Source: Priapulus caudatus
Lineage: Eukaryota > Priapulida > Priapulimorpha > Priapulimorphida > Priapulidae
Direction: 5' to 3'
DNA: 64,000 bases
NCBI RefSeq assembly: GCF_000485595.1
Contig: NW_014577409.1
Span: 50,921-114,920 of the forward strand
Numbering within the stretch: the first letter of the stretch is position 1; each line of letters opens with the position of its first letter. Shown here piece after piece: positions 11,911 through 25,160 of this stretch. The position numbers were made by a program, and so were the translations under genes. Below the pieces are notes generated by a model that did not search any database, was not told where the DNA came from, and saw only the letters and a program-made list of their open reading frames with translations.

Positions 11911-12210
11911 ACTATATAGAGCTAGTAGTAGTCATCATGTCGTAAATACCGGCGTCGCATAAATACGCAGATACACTTTGAGGGCCGTAGCACAGGACAC
12001 ATCACGGGAATTCTCGCACGGGGCAATGTGAGAAACAGTCGAAACGGCGAGTGTGTCCTTGAACGCAGTTTTTCAAGCACTTCCTGTAAAGTCATATCAT
12101 GTTTCTCGTGAAATGCACAAACAACACGCTTCTAAGAACCCCCTGGGCCCTGTCAGGATTAAAGGGGCTACCGCCGCCATGTTACGGGCAAATGACGTTA
12201 GGTCTACAAG

Positions 12211-12732
12211 CAGGCCCGTAGCCCAGGGGGGTCGGGCGGGTTCGAACGAAACCCCCCCCCCCGAGCCTCCCCCCAAGCAAAAAAAATAATAATTGTTGAA
12301 AATTTCAAGAATTTCACCTCAGGTCGCTCCATTTTAGTGAATAATTGCAAAATCTCCATCGTGCGGCGAGGGTGTAACAGTGAACACGCCCCCTCCCCGC
12401 ACCTCGTCCCCGCTCGGTCGCTTGCTCCTCGCCTAGTCGCTTCGCCGCCCATAGAGCAGGGGCGTGTACAGGGGGGTCCAGTGGAGTCGCGACGCCCCTT
12501 CTCACGCAGAAAACGCATCTGACTCCATTTCTGAGGGGGTGTAATTTTAAAAATTTACTGGGGGAGGGGTTGGGGTTACCTGTTTCCCCAGACCCCCCGC
12601 TTCGCGTGTCTCTAATACTTGGTTACGGTTAACCCCCCTTGGTACAAATCCGTACACGCCCCTGCCGAGCAAATTGCTTAACATTGAAAAACGAACCCCC
12701 TCCCCAACATAAACGCCCTGGCTACGGGCCTG
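12211..12732. mobile_element. TIR element with CAGGCCCGTAGCC ends
   Basis: CAGGCCCGTAGCC at 12211-12223 faces GGCTACGGGCCTG ending at 12732. The interior has C/G runs and no coding capacity. Ends of this kind recur in non-autonomous DNA transposons of many invertebrates. The 8-bp flanks (TCTACAAG / TCTCAATC) match only partly, so the superfamily is open, with hAT possible. Confidence 0.7.
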
Positions 12733-13073
12733 TCTCAATCTTGAACATCATACTCTAATCCTTGAACCAAACGCCCGGGCTGGGCCCGCGCGCGCCACGC
12801 GTCACATGTACACAGCACCACACTGTATGTGTAGGACACGCTCTACACTACGCATACACTAATTAACGCCGCAACCTATAAATATACCGTATACTATTAC
12901 TGCCGCACAATACGCGTACTATTAACTGCCGCAATAATAACGCGGACACTTAGTGCGTTATACGGCCGCACTATGAATCGTACAATAACCCTGCACATAA
13001 CATATACTCACACGAGCTAAATATTCACACAACAACTATAGACCTACCGCCATGTTTCTACTAGCTTCTTTCC
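12733..13073. other. No gene; simple GC/AT repeats up to the gap
   Basis: Short irregular repeats around TACTATTAACTGCCGCAA run up to the assembly gap. Nothing coding is recognisable. Confidence 0.5.
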
Positions 13074-13083
13074 NNNNNNNNNN
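13074..13083. other. Assembly gap (10 N)
   Basis: Exactly ten N; sequence on the two sides should not be assumed contiguous. Confidence 0.99.
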
Positions 13084-13345
13084 TTGTGAGAGAGACTCTT
13101 TGTGATGCTGCCTTCTTCAGAATCGGGGTCAGTCTGAGATACACATTGAGAAACCCACGACGGGGGAGAAACCGTATAAGTGGTGATCGTGGGTGCTGCC
13201 GCTTCACACACTCGGGTCACCTGAAGACACACATGAGAACCCACACGGGAGAGAAACCGTATAGTGCTGATCTGTGTGATGCTACCTTCGCCACGCATTC
13301 AGCGTAATCTTGGAAGACACACATCACACGGGAGAGAAAACGAAG
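13084..13345 (+). pseudogene. Degenerate C2H2 zinc-finger array fragment
   Basis: TGEKPY-type linkers with H-x3-H contexts ([14 protein letters not shown]) and CDA(A/T)F starts occur three or four times, spaced about 84 bp apart. Single-base indels move the fingers between frames, and a TAA interrupts near 13306. The N-terminal side is cut by the gap. C2H2 arrays normally bind DNA; this copy cannot encode a continuous array. Confidence 0.75.
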
Positions 13346-13399
13346 AAAGAAAAAATACAAAAGAAAAAATCATATAAATGTAACATTTGAAGTGAAGAG

Positions 13400-14390
13400 T
13401 TAGCTCTGAAAACACGCTATAATCACACATTGCGGCAATGCGCAAGTTAGTATAATCAGAGTAGATAATAACAAGAGTGCGGCACGAGTTCGGCATTTTA
13501 AACCGATTTTTCTCATCAAAATTCGCCACCAATAAAGAAGGAAGTGATATACGTTCCTCAGCTTATATGACCCTATCACTCACCTTCATGGCACTGATAT
13601 TTGTTAACATATATTTGCTAGCGTATTGCCCTGGAAACGTAATCTTGCCCACGACCTGAATTCGATAAATTTACCGAAAGAAATGGCCGTGACTTGTTGC
13701 GAGGTATTTAGCACAGAATTAGAAGCTATTGCCTGCCGCCAATATTAGCACCGGAGGAGTTTTCCAAAATCATGCGTGCCCGATAGCGGTTTGAGAGAAC
13801 AATCTAAATTTCGAATTTTGATCTCGTGAAGAACCTGGCGAGACGCGCTCCAGTTTATTGTGTATCGCCAAACACAAGAAATTGACATACTATCTTACAT
13901 AAGTAAATAATAATATACAATTATCTCTGTAGTAGTTTGCAGTAAGTATTCACATTACTGCTGCGCGCGGTTAATCAAGTACATTAACCACTATCGGGGC
14001 ACGCATTGATTTGGAAACTGTCCGTTGCTAATATTGGCGCGCGATAGCTTTCTATATATTGTCTAAACACCGTCCAAACAAGCTCGCCATTTTTATTTCG
14101 TGTAAATTTATCGAATTCAGCTCGGTGCAAGAAATTTACGATTTACAGCAATACGCTTAGCAAAATATAGCTTGTTAAACAAATATCAGTGCCATGAAGC
14201 CGTGAGTGATTAGTGGTCATAATAAGCTGAGGCAACGTCTTTTAACACTTCCTTCTTATATTGTGGCAAATTTTGGATGAGAAAATCGGTACAAATGCCG
14301 GGAATCCGGGCAGCCGCACTCTTGTTATTATCGTACTCTTGCGTATAATTGTGATGTGAAAATATGAACGCGGGCGCCGTAGCTGTGCGC
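13400..14390. repeat. Long imperfect palindrome
   Basis: About 13400-13870 and 13960-14390 are reverse complements. For example ATTCGATAAATTTAC (13658) mirrors GTAAATTTATCGAAT (14103), and AACAAGAGTGCGGC mirrors GCCGCACTCTTGTT. Differences are dominated by indels. Confidence 0.75.
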
Positions 14391-15030
14391 CAGGCTATTA
14401 TACGCACGGCTATACGTGGTCAGGAAAAGTGTACCTGCCCTCTTATATCCTTCTGTGAACGAGCTTGAGCTTACATTTCTAGAAATTCGCTTACCTAACT
14501 GTCATGGACCCATGTCTTAGCTATGATCTTGTGCGAGTGTTTGAGGTATAATAACGCGCCGATAGTTTAATTAGAGTGTGAAAAATATGCCATAGCGCGG
14601 TATTGCCATAACGGCTGTATATCGCGGGGCTATGGTGTTGGTAGGAATGATTCCCTCCGTATTACTTGCTCTATATCTCGCCGAACGACTTGAGAGACAT
14701 TTCTAAGAATATTTCCCCAATCATTTAGACATGTTCTTAGCTATGATCTACTCTGAGTATTCAGTTTATTAAAGCGCCGGTTTAAGTTTAATTAGAGTGA
14801 AAATATGCACGCGCGGTATCACGCATTGGCTATTATACGCGGGGCTTATACGGGTGCGGTAAGGAATGTATACTTTGCTCTGATATCGTGAAACGAGTGA
14901 GTGACATTCTAGAAATTCTTCCCAATCATAGACACGATGTTCGTAGCTAGAGTGTTGACGTATTAATAAAGCCGCGGTTAGTTATTAGAGTGAAAATATG
15001 TGCACGCCGGTATCGCGCATAGGCTAGATA
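14357..15030. repeat. Tandem repeat, about 3.5 copies of 195-222 bp
   Basis: Anchors (AAAATATG, ATTAGAGTGAAAA, TTCTAGAAAT) recur near 14358, 14582, 14800 and 14993. Copies differ mainly by indels. The first copy overlaps the right arm of the preceding palindrome. Confidence 0.7.
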
Positions 15031-17230
15031 ATTGTTAGACAGTGGCTGGAGCGCGACCCGCCGCGATCCCCGAGCGTACGGCAAGCCGTATCTCTAAATT
15101 AACGGGGCTGGAGGTATGGCCATCAATTCGCTTTCTATTAACGAGGACAAAAGGATTGCGCGAGCGGCAATGGCAGGCAGATTTCGAAGTAACGCCTTGG
15201 GAAATAAATCACGATTTGAGAGTTTTGATGAGCCTAGAAACACTGCGATTAGGTATGAAAATGAACATTATTGTAAACTTTACATCAGAAGATTCTGCAA
15301 ATAATTGCCTTCACTCCTCAAACAAACGCCAAAAGGGGCTTCACGTGACGGACGGCTGCCGTACCTTCCAGTCACTCCGTGTATTATAATACGTTCTTGC
15401 CTATGCGCTGCTAGTGAAAGTATACAATTAAAGCCGCCAAGTTAAGTTTATGCTGATATTTTCTGAATCTGGTAGATTTATTTCTACACTCATGAGCGGT
15501 GTCGTTAGTATGCATAATGCGTCCTGTACTGAATCGCTGATATTACTTTGAGTACATTGGCATCAAGGAACTATTTGGGTAAATTAAAGGCCGTGCGAGA
15601 GAGACAGACGAGACGAGAGCTGAGAGCAGAGAGAGTAGAGTAGAGAGAGGTGAAGGATATCGTCACGATGGACTGATTATTATTTTCATCTAACATATTA
15701 TTCTACTGAACACCTGTGTTGTAAAACACTTCATACTTAGTGCGGAACTTGCAACCACATAGCCGCTATTGTTGCCTTCAAGGTCGACTTTTGCTCGCGT
15801 AACATATATAGTTTATTATCAACTTGATCATCAAAATTATTGTTCATAATGTCCGTCATTTTATCAGGGAAGCACCAAGCTTGCTTCATTTGCATGCTGC
15901 ACCATTGCCATAGCTATCACCATGCACATTCATATGCCAATTAGTAGCTGCTGTGCATTGAACTGCTTACTCTTATAGCTATATTGAAATACACTTACAG
16001 TGCACGACCTGCCCAGGGGCCTGCTGCTCCGCTGCACGCCATGCTCACCCTCGGGAGGCCAGCACTTCTTCAAGTAAAAATTAATTCATAAGAAGAAACA
16101 AAGAACTGCCTTAGGGAACCATTCAAACTGTGTACAGCTATGGGTATCTCCGAATAACAATTTTTTCAAGCAAATAGTTCATTTTTATTCGTGGCACAGG
16201 TCTGTTTTCATTTCGAGCTAATGCAGTTATGCCCTTGTGTTCGATGCCTCTTTCAACATTAATGCACAAAATCTTAAGAACTACGTTTCAAGTCGACGGA
16301 AACAACTGACCATTTTTCTTGTTACTTATTCTGTGTACATAATAATTAAAAATATTGTAGGAAAATACTCCTATTTCAATCATTATACGCTATTTAACCC
16401 TATTCCTATTGTTCTAACTTCAGTAATAAGCTTATCGGTATTACAATTAGGGCATAGTGGTAGGCCCAGCTGTACAAGGAAACTATTTGGCCTATCCATT
16501 ATTATACTAACGTATGTCTACTATTCTGGAGCACATTCAGTAAGAATTTATTTGTGGAAGAAAACAAAACAGGAACGAGAACAGAGAGCGAAGTTTTGCA
16601 GAGCCGAGCAAAAAAAGGAAAATATTACATTGAATAAACAGGCCAGTTGTATAAGCCAGAATCGATAAACTTGACTCGCAGAGCTGGTGTAATGTTTAGG
16701 CTGCGGTCGGGATCATCCGGTGCCAAGACTTGGCCGCGATGCCGTTACGAGAAAAAGGGTTATGGTATGAATTAGACAAGTTGCTTAAATCTGTGATAAT
16801 CAAGCTGGGAAGCACTCTGAATTAAGATTAATATTTCGCCAAAGCAGTTATGCAACAGAAAATGAAGATAGTAGGCTTAGCCTTCTAGGGCTCTAGGAAA
16901 GTTTAGGCGGTAGCATTCCTGCGCAATAACCTGAATCAGTGTATTCGCGCAGTTTCTTTTTAATTCGAGAGATGGATGCGAATGTTAATGAGTGGGAGCA
17001 GTGTGGGCTAGTGATGTTTCACATGCTGCAGCAGATAAGCTAAGCGTTAGCATGATGCAAAAGGCAAAGTATGCTGAGGCAGACGAATAACATCAGTAAG
17101 AAAACCAGCGAAGCAGCCAAGAAAACGCTTACAAAATCACGTCGTAAATGTGCCAAGTTGTCAGGGCTTCGCTTCCCTATGACGAAAGCCCATGTATTCC
17201 ATGATAGTCTAGAAATAGCATAGTTCTCCT
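15031..17230. other. No gene recognised
   Basis: Contains a GA-rich patch at about 15595-15650. The open frame at 16237-16668 is listed separately. No splice-consistent coding signal is visible elsewhere. Confidence 0.4.
16237..16668 (+). CDS. Unrecognised 143-aa ORF with possible membrane helices
   Basis: Open for 143 codons, with hydrophobic stretches near aa 25-40, 54-72 and 84-98 and a Lys/Glu/Arg-rich tail. The first in-frame residue is Met but there is no good start context or family resemblance. It lies in a region of poor sequence quality, so it may be a chance frame in AT-rich DNA. Confidence 0.2.
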   Translation: MFDASFNINAQNLKNYVSSRRKQLTIFLVTYSVYIIIKNIVGKYSYFNHYTLFNPIPIVLTSVISLSVLQLGHSGRPSCTRKLFGLSIIILTYVYYSGAHSVRIYLWKKTKQEREQRAKFCRAEQKKENITLNKQASCISQNR

Positions 17231-17575
17231 CATCGCTAATTGCGACACAGCTCCCACGTAGCAACCACCGTACTCCCCGACGACACACCGCGTACACCTC
17301 TCGTCCCTCTCGCTACGGACGACACCACGCTCTACATAGCAAACACCGTTCTCCCCGACGACACACGCCGTTACCACCTCTCGTCTCTCGCTACTGCGAC
17401 AGGACGCTCTTACATAGCAACCCGTCTCCCCGACGACACACGCCGCTACACTCTCGCTCCTCCGCTAAGCGCCGACACGGGCCCGACACACGCTCTCCAA
17501 GTAGCCAAAAACCTAAACTCTCCGACGAATACACGCCGTATACCAACGTCTCGTAGCAAAAACCGACTGCCTCCG
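17230..17575. repeat. Tandem repeat, about 4 copies of 78-89 bp
   Basis: CTCCCCGACGACACAC-type cores at about 17273, 17351, 17429 and 17516 alternate with CTACATAGCAA segments. The + strand frame across it is only Thr/Pro/Asp repeat. Confidence 0.75.
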
Positions 17576-18379
17576 TGTCCTTGAGGATATTGTCCTTTTA
17601 GGCAGGGCAGTTGCGACGTTATTAGCCTTCACTAGGCACCCCTAATATCTTTTTACTGAACCTAGAAATGTTGAGTACATAAGGTTTTATGTTGGAAATG
17701 CAATATACAGGTCATAATAACTAAGAATAACTGCGGATGCTAATTTTGCATATGCTGATTGCATTGTTGCTTAATCGGCCTAATTAGCACATTAATTAGG
17801 TCAAATCACAAAATCAAGAATATCTTTTCTTAGTAATCCACATCGAGCCTATCATTTCGTGTGTCTAGGACCCAATGTTTTCGACACTGAAGAAGCAATT
17901 CGCATCGGCGCATGGATTCAAACCCTAACCACCCTTTCCGACTGGCAGAAATCCATATGGCTTGCTCATGCATAATGAGGATCAACCGTAAACCATCAAC
18001 CATAACTGACCAACTGTTGGAAGATAGAGCTTTGTTTTGATGTTAGACCCCAATGTTCTTTAACATACATAGGATTTCATCGTCTTAGGACTCTCTATAT
18101 TTAACAGTAACCTAATGTTATTATTATATATTGAAATATGCTTAAATATTATATGATGCCCAGCTAGCATCATGGAATACATAGATGAACACCAACCACC
18201 ATCAATACTACTTACTATTCGCCTTCTTCTTATGGTTGTGATCATTCTCTACATCTCTAGATCCTCTTCTCCTTCCTTTACCTGCCTCTGGTATATCCTT
18301 TTCTTTCGCATCATCTCTGTTGTGTCAGTGAGCTTACAACACTCATTTCCTCCTTTCACTACACATAGTAAGCTTGGTA
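17576..18379. other. No gene recognised
   Basis: AT-rich intergenic sequence with short random frames only. Confidence 0.4.
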
Positions 18380-19510
18380 CATGACAATCCATTTGCCTTG
18401 CACAACCACACTTCCTGGCCTGCAGGCATTTCCCATCTGCTCGGCAGCCTGCCCAGCCTAATGACGTCTCTTATGAGTTTTTTGGTGCGGCTAGTGTTCT
18501 TTTGACAGACACTGGTTCACTGCATCGTTTACAGTAACTTTCCCATCCATTGTTAGTGATCTTGGGACAGCAGGAGGGTCAGCCTTGTCTGCAGCCTTCC
18601 ATAGCATCATTTGCGAGATGTTGCTCTCCGGATAGGGACAGTCTCAGGTTGATGTCTGTTGGTGAAGGCACTTCACGAGATGAGAGGATTTCTTTTGCCT
18701 TGCGATAAATTCTCCGTACCTAGAAAGCATTCATTGACGTGCATTTCTTCGTGGCATATAAATGTAGGAAGAGGCTTGTGCAGTTCGCCATCAAGTCACT
18801 GTCAGGATCTGCCCTTTCCAAGAACTGAGTCTAGTCAGCCAATATTTGTCTGGTTTGAGCACTTTTCAGGCGGACACTTTCACTTTCTCCATTAGGATAG
18901 GATCACAGTGTCACAGCCTGAAGACTGTGCGTGCCGATTCCAATATTTTCTTGCATTTCTCACCGAGCTTTGACAGTGGCATTAATGTCAACCACGATTC
19001 ATTCCCACTTTTCTATCTGAACATGGCCATGATACTCCATCCTTCCAGGCACCAGTTACACGAGCAGCACGAATACATCTGCGTCATCACTAAGATTGGC
19101 CACAGCCGAGCTACCCAACCGATGCGCACGAAGCATGTTAGTGAATGAGAGATTACGTCTGCTTCATCATGATGCCACAATACTCTTGGCTTGGTCACAA
19201 GTTCAATGTTTGCTTACCAAGATTATGTGTGCATAGTAGTTGTGAGCAGCTGTCCTGTTGTTGTTCTGTTTTTTCATTGATGGCATCACGACCAGCTATG
19301 GTGAGTTCAAGTCAGTTGATATGCAGTGGTCCCTCCCCGGCTCGCTCCTCTGCCTCTCGTGCTCTTCTGCCTACGATTACCTTCATGCCGATCAAAGATG
19401 ACATAAGTGTCTGCCCCTCTGTAGTTGATGAGCAAGATTTCCTTCTTCAGCAAGCATCACCCACTGTACCCGAGGATGGCCAGACATTGGTGCGGGTAAA
19501 GTAGCCTGGA
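18380..19510 (-). pseudogene. Decayed 'DDTD' PIN/FEN-like family gene, copy 1
   Basis: Read on the minus strand, pieces in shifting frames match a family I recognise from invertebrate genomes: VIFDRHEGNR near 19460, a region ending TTAYQLT, then HHDEADVISH near 19165, LSDDADVFVLL near 19090 and VVDINAT near 18990. A C-terminal Cys-rich tail with CGCARQMDCH lies near 18410. In intact members these are the EEAD and DDTD acidic motifs of a PIN/flap-nuclease-like fold. At least five frame changes and several stops are visible. Inactive as written; some indels may be sequencing errors. Confidence 0.55.
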
Positions 19511-19589
19511 GCAGGCGTTCCGACCAGCAGAGTGCCAGAGGGAAGAGGGTTACTTTATGATGACGCCGAATGTTTAATAGTACACTGAC

Positions 19590-20300
19590 TTGTTTTCCGT
19601 CGGAGAAATCCATACTCAGTCAGTATGTAGTGATGGGGAAACAGGCACAGCCCTCATGATGGAAGACAGCAGACAACTCACAAAATTTCCTCTTCTGTCC
19701 AACGATCAGGAGACGCGCCGAATAGCGTTTCCAGGTCATAACAATTTGTTTTTCCTTACACTTTCTTGGATATGGTAGCAACATTTGAACTTTGTGCAGC
19801 AAGCTCAACAGTAGTTGCGCAATCAGTGATGAAAGCAGACATATCTCTCATCAGCTTTCATGCTTCGTGCCTGCATCGGCGGCAGCAGCTTCGGAATTAT
19901 GCGCATCCTTAGTGACGACACAGAAGTATTCGTGCTGCCTCGTGTACTGGTGATGCTGGAAGCAAGAATGGCCTGCGACAAGCAGCTGAGTGCTGCAGGA
20001 TCATTGAGACATAGTCCGTGGCATCCCCGCCATTCATTGTTTTCGAAGTGTAGCGAGCGAGGTCCTACATCTATAGAAACCCGAAGTGGGAAGACACTCA
20101 GGGAAATCGCGTACACATCGAGAGACGGCAGATCCTGTGACCGGCCAAAAAAAGCAAGTGAGGTATTGCACACCCTCTTGTGATGGACGCTGTGAGCCAC
20201 CCAGGGACGTCCGCCACACTGGGATCGGCTGCCCCACGAGCAAGGATGTCCATGTGAGAGTCGGATACCCCAAGCTGCACAGCCGATGATTGTCGTCGGA
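19590..20300 (+). pseudogene. Second, oppositely oriented 'DDTD' family fragment
   Basis: On the + strand MKADISLI (about 19827) and RILSDDTEVFVL (about 19905-19940) correspond to the EEAD and DDTD blocks of the neighbouring minus-strand copy. The frame then degrades. The two copies are head to head with about 80 bp between their 5' parts. Sequence divergence suggests two family members rather than one folded read, though the region is indel-rich. Confidence 0.5.
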
Positions 20301-21055
20301 CGGGAAATGCGAAGCCTCCTGATCGCGCATAAAAACTAATAATTTCGCAGTGTGCCAGGACCAAACCAAATCATATAAAACACGTTCCGGACTAGAGAGG
20401 TAAGCAAACCTCCACGATACGAAGTAATTCTGACAGAAACTGGCTCGTTATTCGACATTAAGTTTATTTGTATATTTATCAGACCAGTACATGACTTGGA
20501 CTGTATTTGCGTCACAAGCAGTTGATGATCCTTATTTCATATGAGTAACGGTACAGTATGTTTGATTTGTCATAAAGATAAAACAGAAAGTATAATAATT
20601 AGAAAAACGATTCTTCAACGATTCCAATTGTGTCATTATGTAATGCATGCCATATTTTTGTTAAACGCCTTCTTTGATAAGGGGATGTCAATAGTAGGGA
20701 CTACCTTACTGTGTCCATGCACATGTTGTTTTTGTAGAACCTTGTTGTTGGGCGTCGGAGCCGGGATGATACACGCGCCCTCTTTTGTTGGCCGGTTCGT
20801 ATGGCTGCCCTTAGGCAGAACATGTATCAGCTCCAGTAATTAAACCGTCTTTATGGAGTTACATTCACTCTTCGTCAATACATAACAAACAACAATTTGA
20901 AGATCACACAACACTCAGCACAGGCCCAACAAATCACACACAACGAAAAGCCAAAGCCAGTAGTGTAATTTTATAACCTAGATTATCATGTAAACTATTA
21001 TATAGTGTTATATGATGAATTCTAATGCATGTATAACTTACTTTAGCCCAAGAGT
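20301..21055. other. No gene recognised
   Basis: A 100-codon Cys-containing frame at 20541-20843 (+) is the only long one. It has no recognisable domain and is probably chance. Confidence 0.4.
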
Positions 21056-22240
21056 ACCGTCCTTCGGGACGGTGAATTCATTAATGAGTGTTATTAGCTG
21101 TTGTAGCTCACCTTAAGGATCATTGACCTTCTTTGATAAAGTATGTTTTTTGGTCTTAGTGCCCTGTCGTGAGACATGAATGATCGCCCTGCGGTTTTGC
21201 CTACTTTGTGACCGAGGGCAACATAGAGCATATGCCCATGCGAAGGAGACAGGTGTGGTCAGGTCCAACCTATGCGTAGTGAAAATTCTACTGCGTTAGT
21301 GATGCTCACGGGTGCGGGAATATTGCCTGTGAACTTACTTTAAAGAAGTAAAACTGACATAGCAAAAAGTTTGATTTGATAAGATTTCACAGGTGAATGG
21401 ACACTAAATTACAGAACTTTATGGTATAACAACGTTAGGCTAGTGTAGTAATCAGACTCTGATTTAGCTTGAGTTTGGTGTCCAGTAGTTTCGAGCTTGA
21501 GCTTCTATCTCAGCGAAAATTTTGCACGCTGAGAGTCATGTGAAGTTGGCCATGCGAGGGAAGATGGGTTTTGGGAAGAAAATCCCCGCTTCTTGAAGTT
21601 TTGACCTGCGCTTTATTGATAGTTCCCAGTCAGCGAAATACGCGAAAGACTGGCGATTAGCAGCGAACATAGGGAACTGACGCGTTGAAGTTGCTAAATG
21701 TAGCTTGACATCGGACGTGGAGCTTAATAATTATCCTGGGTTATTAATATTCTTTTGTCCACTCGCGAGGGCCGTGTGAGTATTTCTGCATAATGAAGTA
21801 CGTTGTGAAGTGTTATGGATTTTGAGTGTAGTTACATTTGCAAAGTGCATATCGTCGAGATATTTTAGATGTTAGTTGACAGGAATAGTTCTATGAGTTG
21901 TTTTGTCAGCAGTTGGATAGTTGGTTTTCGAGGGCGGAGATTTTATCACAAACGCTGCTTTTTAGTTATTGTAATAGCCTGACTGTCTGGGACATGAGTT
22001 AACTGAAACTGATTCGTTCGGACGGTGGGAATTCATGAATGAGTGTATTTAAGTGTTGTAGCCCTCACCTAAGATGAATAGGCCTTCTTTCGTAAACACT
22101 ATTGTTTTGGTCTTCCTTGTCCTGTTGTGTGAATGAAGCATCGCGTGGTTGCCTGACTCGTGAGAGAGCGGCAACATAGAGCATTGCCATGGGAGAAGAC
22201 AGGGCTGTGGTCAGGAGCTCTCCAGTTATCGCTGCAAACG
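21056..22240. repeat. Tandem repeat A: about 955-bp unit plus partial copy
   Basis: Starts CCTTCGGGACGGTGAATTC. The unit restarts at about 22015 (TTCGGACGGTGGGAATTC) and runs to about 22240. It includes CAACATAGAGCAT and ACTGACGCGTTGAAG landmarks that recur at 25505-26640. No coding content was recognised. Indels dominate between copies. Confidence 0.75.
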
Positions 22241-22545
22241 CTTCAGCTTGCAAACCGGCTGGCTGCCGCTGCACACTGACACGGAACATATATAGTGTGT
22301 GTCCGGCTGGGTTGGCGAAAAGCGCTCATTATGGATTTTGGGATATCCCAGGGAATTGCTATGAGGGGATTAAAAAATAACTTAGCTATATAAAAATTTC
22401 GCTGTTCCCTTTTATTAGTATACATTTAAATAAATATATTTAAATAATGCATATGTTTAGAGATACAGAAGAAGTTGCGCACCTGCGTGAATATATATTT
22501 TTTTAATTTTTTAAGCGGCTGCTCGAGTATCGAAGGATTATCAGA
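22240..22545. repeat. Shared spacer plus truncated SINE
   Basis: GCTGCACACTGACAC...ATATATAGTGTGTGTCCGG matches 27179-27211. From about 22400 it reads into the tail of the tRNA-like repeat found at 27300 and 28680. Confidence 0.6.
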
Positions 22546-25160
22546 TCAAGATTCAAGCAATTCTAATAATTTATTTGTGCATAAGGACATAATTTACACT
22601 TCAGGTTATACAACATACATATTAGAAAGATAAAGGTCGCAATACATTAATGTGATAGGATATAGCACTGGGTGGCGAAAAGACCCTTGTCATCAAATGT
22701 CTGCCACCCGTAAAAAAAACAAAGATATTAGTATATAACAGGCCAGCTGAATCATATGACTACCGAGTTCAGTTAATTAGCTATTAATACGATAAAGATC
22801 TCGTCTAGGTATACAAGAATCGACAAATTATAACATCCACCGTTGGTGTACGTAGGATGCAAGCGCTTAACCGTTGATTTTGATTTAAGTATTAAACGTA
22901 TTTTATTACAGTGTAACATAAGATGAGAAAAAAAATATAAATAACATTATACTAAGTAGCTACATCATTCATTATATGTACAGCACACGTCATAAACTAG
23001 TTACAAAGCTTCAGTTTAATATTAGAATGTACAGCATATAAACAACATCAAACAGACTTATACTACATACTAGGTTATATACTACACTTCTACAATATTT
23101 AAAGCATCAGCAGACAATAACGTTCAAGGTAGTTTACATATATATAGTCTGTAATAAGCTATTCTAAGAAAAATATCTTGAATTTTGGAAGGCGTAAACT
23201 TTTATATACTATGGAATGTGCAGTATGGACGGCTCCAGAGTTTAATACACGACTTAACAGATTTTTTACTAATGAACCGGTTTATATACCTTTGCGTAGC
23301 GTGATATGACATGTGCTTTGAATTTATACAGTGGTGATTCATTGTAAGATGAAAACAATCTAAAACGAATATAGTAACATACACATTATAAGTACAGCAC
23401 ATGTCAGAAACCGTAGTTACAAAGAACAATAATACAACATAATACAATACAATATTTACATACATACATTACATTACAATACAATATACAACAACATTAG
23501 AACAAGCACTTATACAATATTAAAGTTATTAAACAAAACAATAATGAAAGGCCATTTACATATATTAGTTGTAATAAGCGTATTTCTAAAAAAGTAATTT
23601 GAATTTTGGTAAGGCGGCCGTTTAAACTTTCATATATACAGGTTATGTCGCTCCAGAGTTTAACACCTTACGACATTTTATGATTTATTTACGAAGAACG
23701 CGTATTGTACCTGGTATGGTGATACGATCATTGATGTTGCAAGTCTGGTGAGGCTGTGAGTGTTACATGAGAGATTCTGATGAAGTTAGGTTACTAATAT
23801 AGATCGCGGTAGCCTCATTGTGGGTATTATTTATACGATGAATTCTTAGCTAGCCCTCAAGTTTCTCTCAATGTCAAAAAGTTTTAAAAGACCAAGTTGA
23901 AAGGGAAATATGGGTGTCACCGTTGAATCTTCTAATCACAAAGCTCATGTATTTGATAATTGAATTATGTACTTTATTGATTGGCTGTAAGCTGGTTGAA
24001 GTTGCTGACCCCCAGCTTAATATAGCACTATAGTAGGTAAGGGTACACCAGAGAGAAATAATATCATTTCATTAACGATGTTCAACATTAACCATAGTGC
24101 CTAAGTTTAGATATAATTCCAGCAGATTTAGCTAACTCGGTGCTGATAAATTTGACGTGGAAAGTCCCACTTTAGTTTACAGTCGAAGCTGAACACCCAA
24201 ATATTGTTATATTGTTAGCACGTGGAGCTTATAGTTATCAATATAAACCTCAAATAAGCTATCATAATTAATTTAAGTTTATTACCAATGATCATATATG
24301 TCGCTTTTTTCATAATTTAAGAGACAATTTATTAGCGTCCAGCCAGTTGCTTGACATGTTTAATTTCACGATTTACTTAGTTTCAAGGTCTATTATATTC
24401 GAACTTGTGATAAATAAATTAGCTGTCATCAAAAATAAGACGCGAACTGAGTTTGGGCTAAGGGGTAGGTCATTTTCACCATATTTTAGCAAAAGCAGGG
24501 GACCCAAAGTAGATCCCTGAGGCTACACCTTCCATGAAACATCGAGAAGATAGTGAACATGAATCACTTGATAGCATACATACTGTTTTCGATTTGAAAG
24601 ATAAGCTAATTAAAAACAGACTAGAGTTGTGGTCCTTTACACAATAGTGCTCACAGCTTTAGGAGAGCAGTATATTTCATCCCTTACAGTGTCAAAGGGC
24701 CTTTTACAAGTCAAGAAATATTCCACACGAGAGTTTTCCTGTCGTATTGGATTTTAGGAGATATCGTATAATTCTGACATATTGCCAGTGCCGTTGAATG
24801 GTTCTTTCGAAAATCCAAATTGATAAGTGAGAATATATCACGAGTTCAACTAGAAACTCGTAAAGTCTATTGTATGATTAATTTTTCAAATATTATTAGA
24901 GTAAGCGGTGATAGTGAAGAATATAGGGCGGTAGTTTGAAGGCAGTAATTTGGGCCAGTTGAGCCTTTATATGATTGGATTATTTTCTGCCAATTTTCAA
25001 TAAGTAGAAATACACCAGATTGATAGGCCAGTCGATTGTATATGATCACATAAATTTGGCGGCAACATTGAGTTTTAAGATATTTTTAAATAATTATTGG
25101 AATGTTATTCAGGTCCTGAGGCTTTTATTGAATAATTAGGTTATTTAGTATATCTAGTAT
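22546..25160. other. AT-rich region with no recognised gene
   Basis: Internal similarity exists: the segment around 23130-23240 (TGTAATAAGCTATTCTAAGAAAAAT, TTTTGGAAGGCG) resembles 23560-23650, suggesting a roughly 430-bp duplication. No protein family is recognisable. Weak resemblance of 24200-24800 to decayed RT tail sequence could not be supported. Confidence 0.4.

Noticed and set aside
24200..24800. Possible decayed non-LTR RT tail
   Set aside because: Only vague resemblance in several frames; no catalytic motif could be identified.
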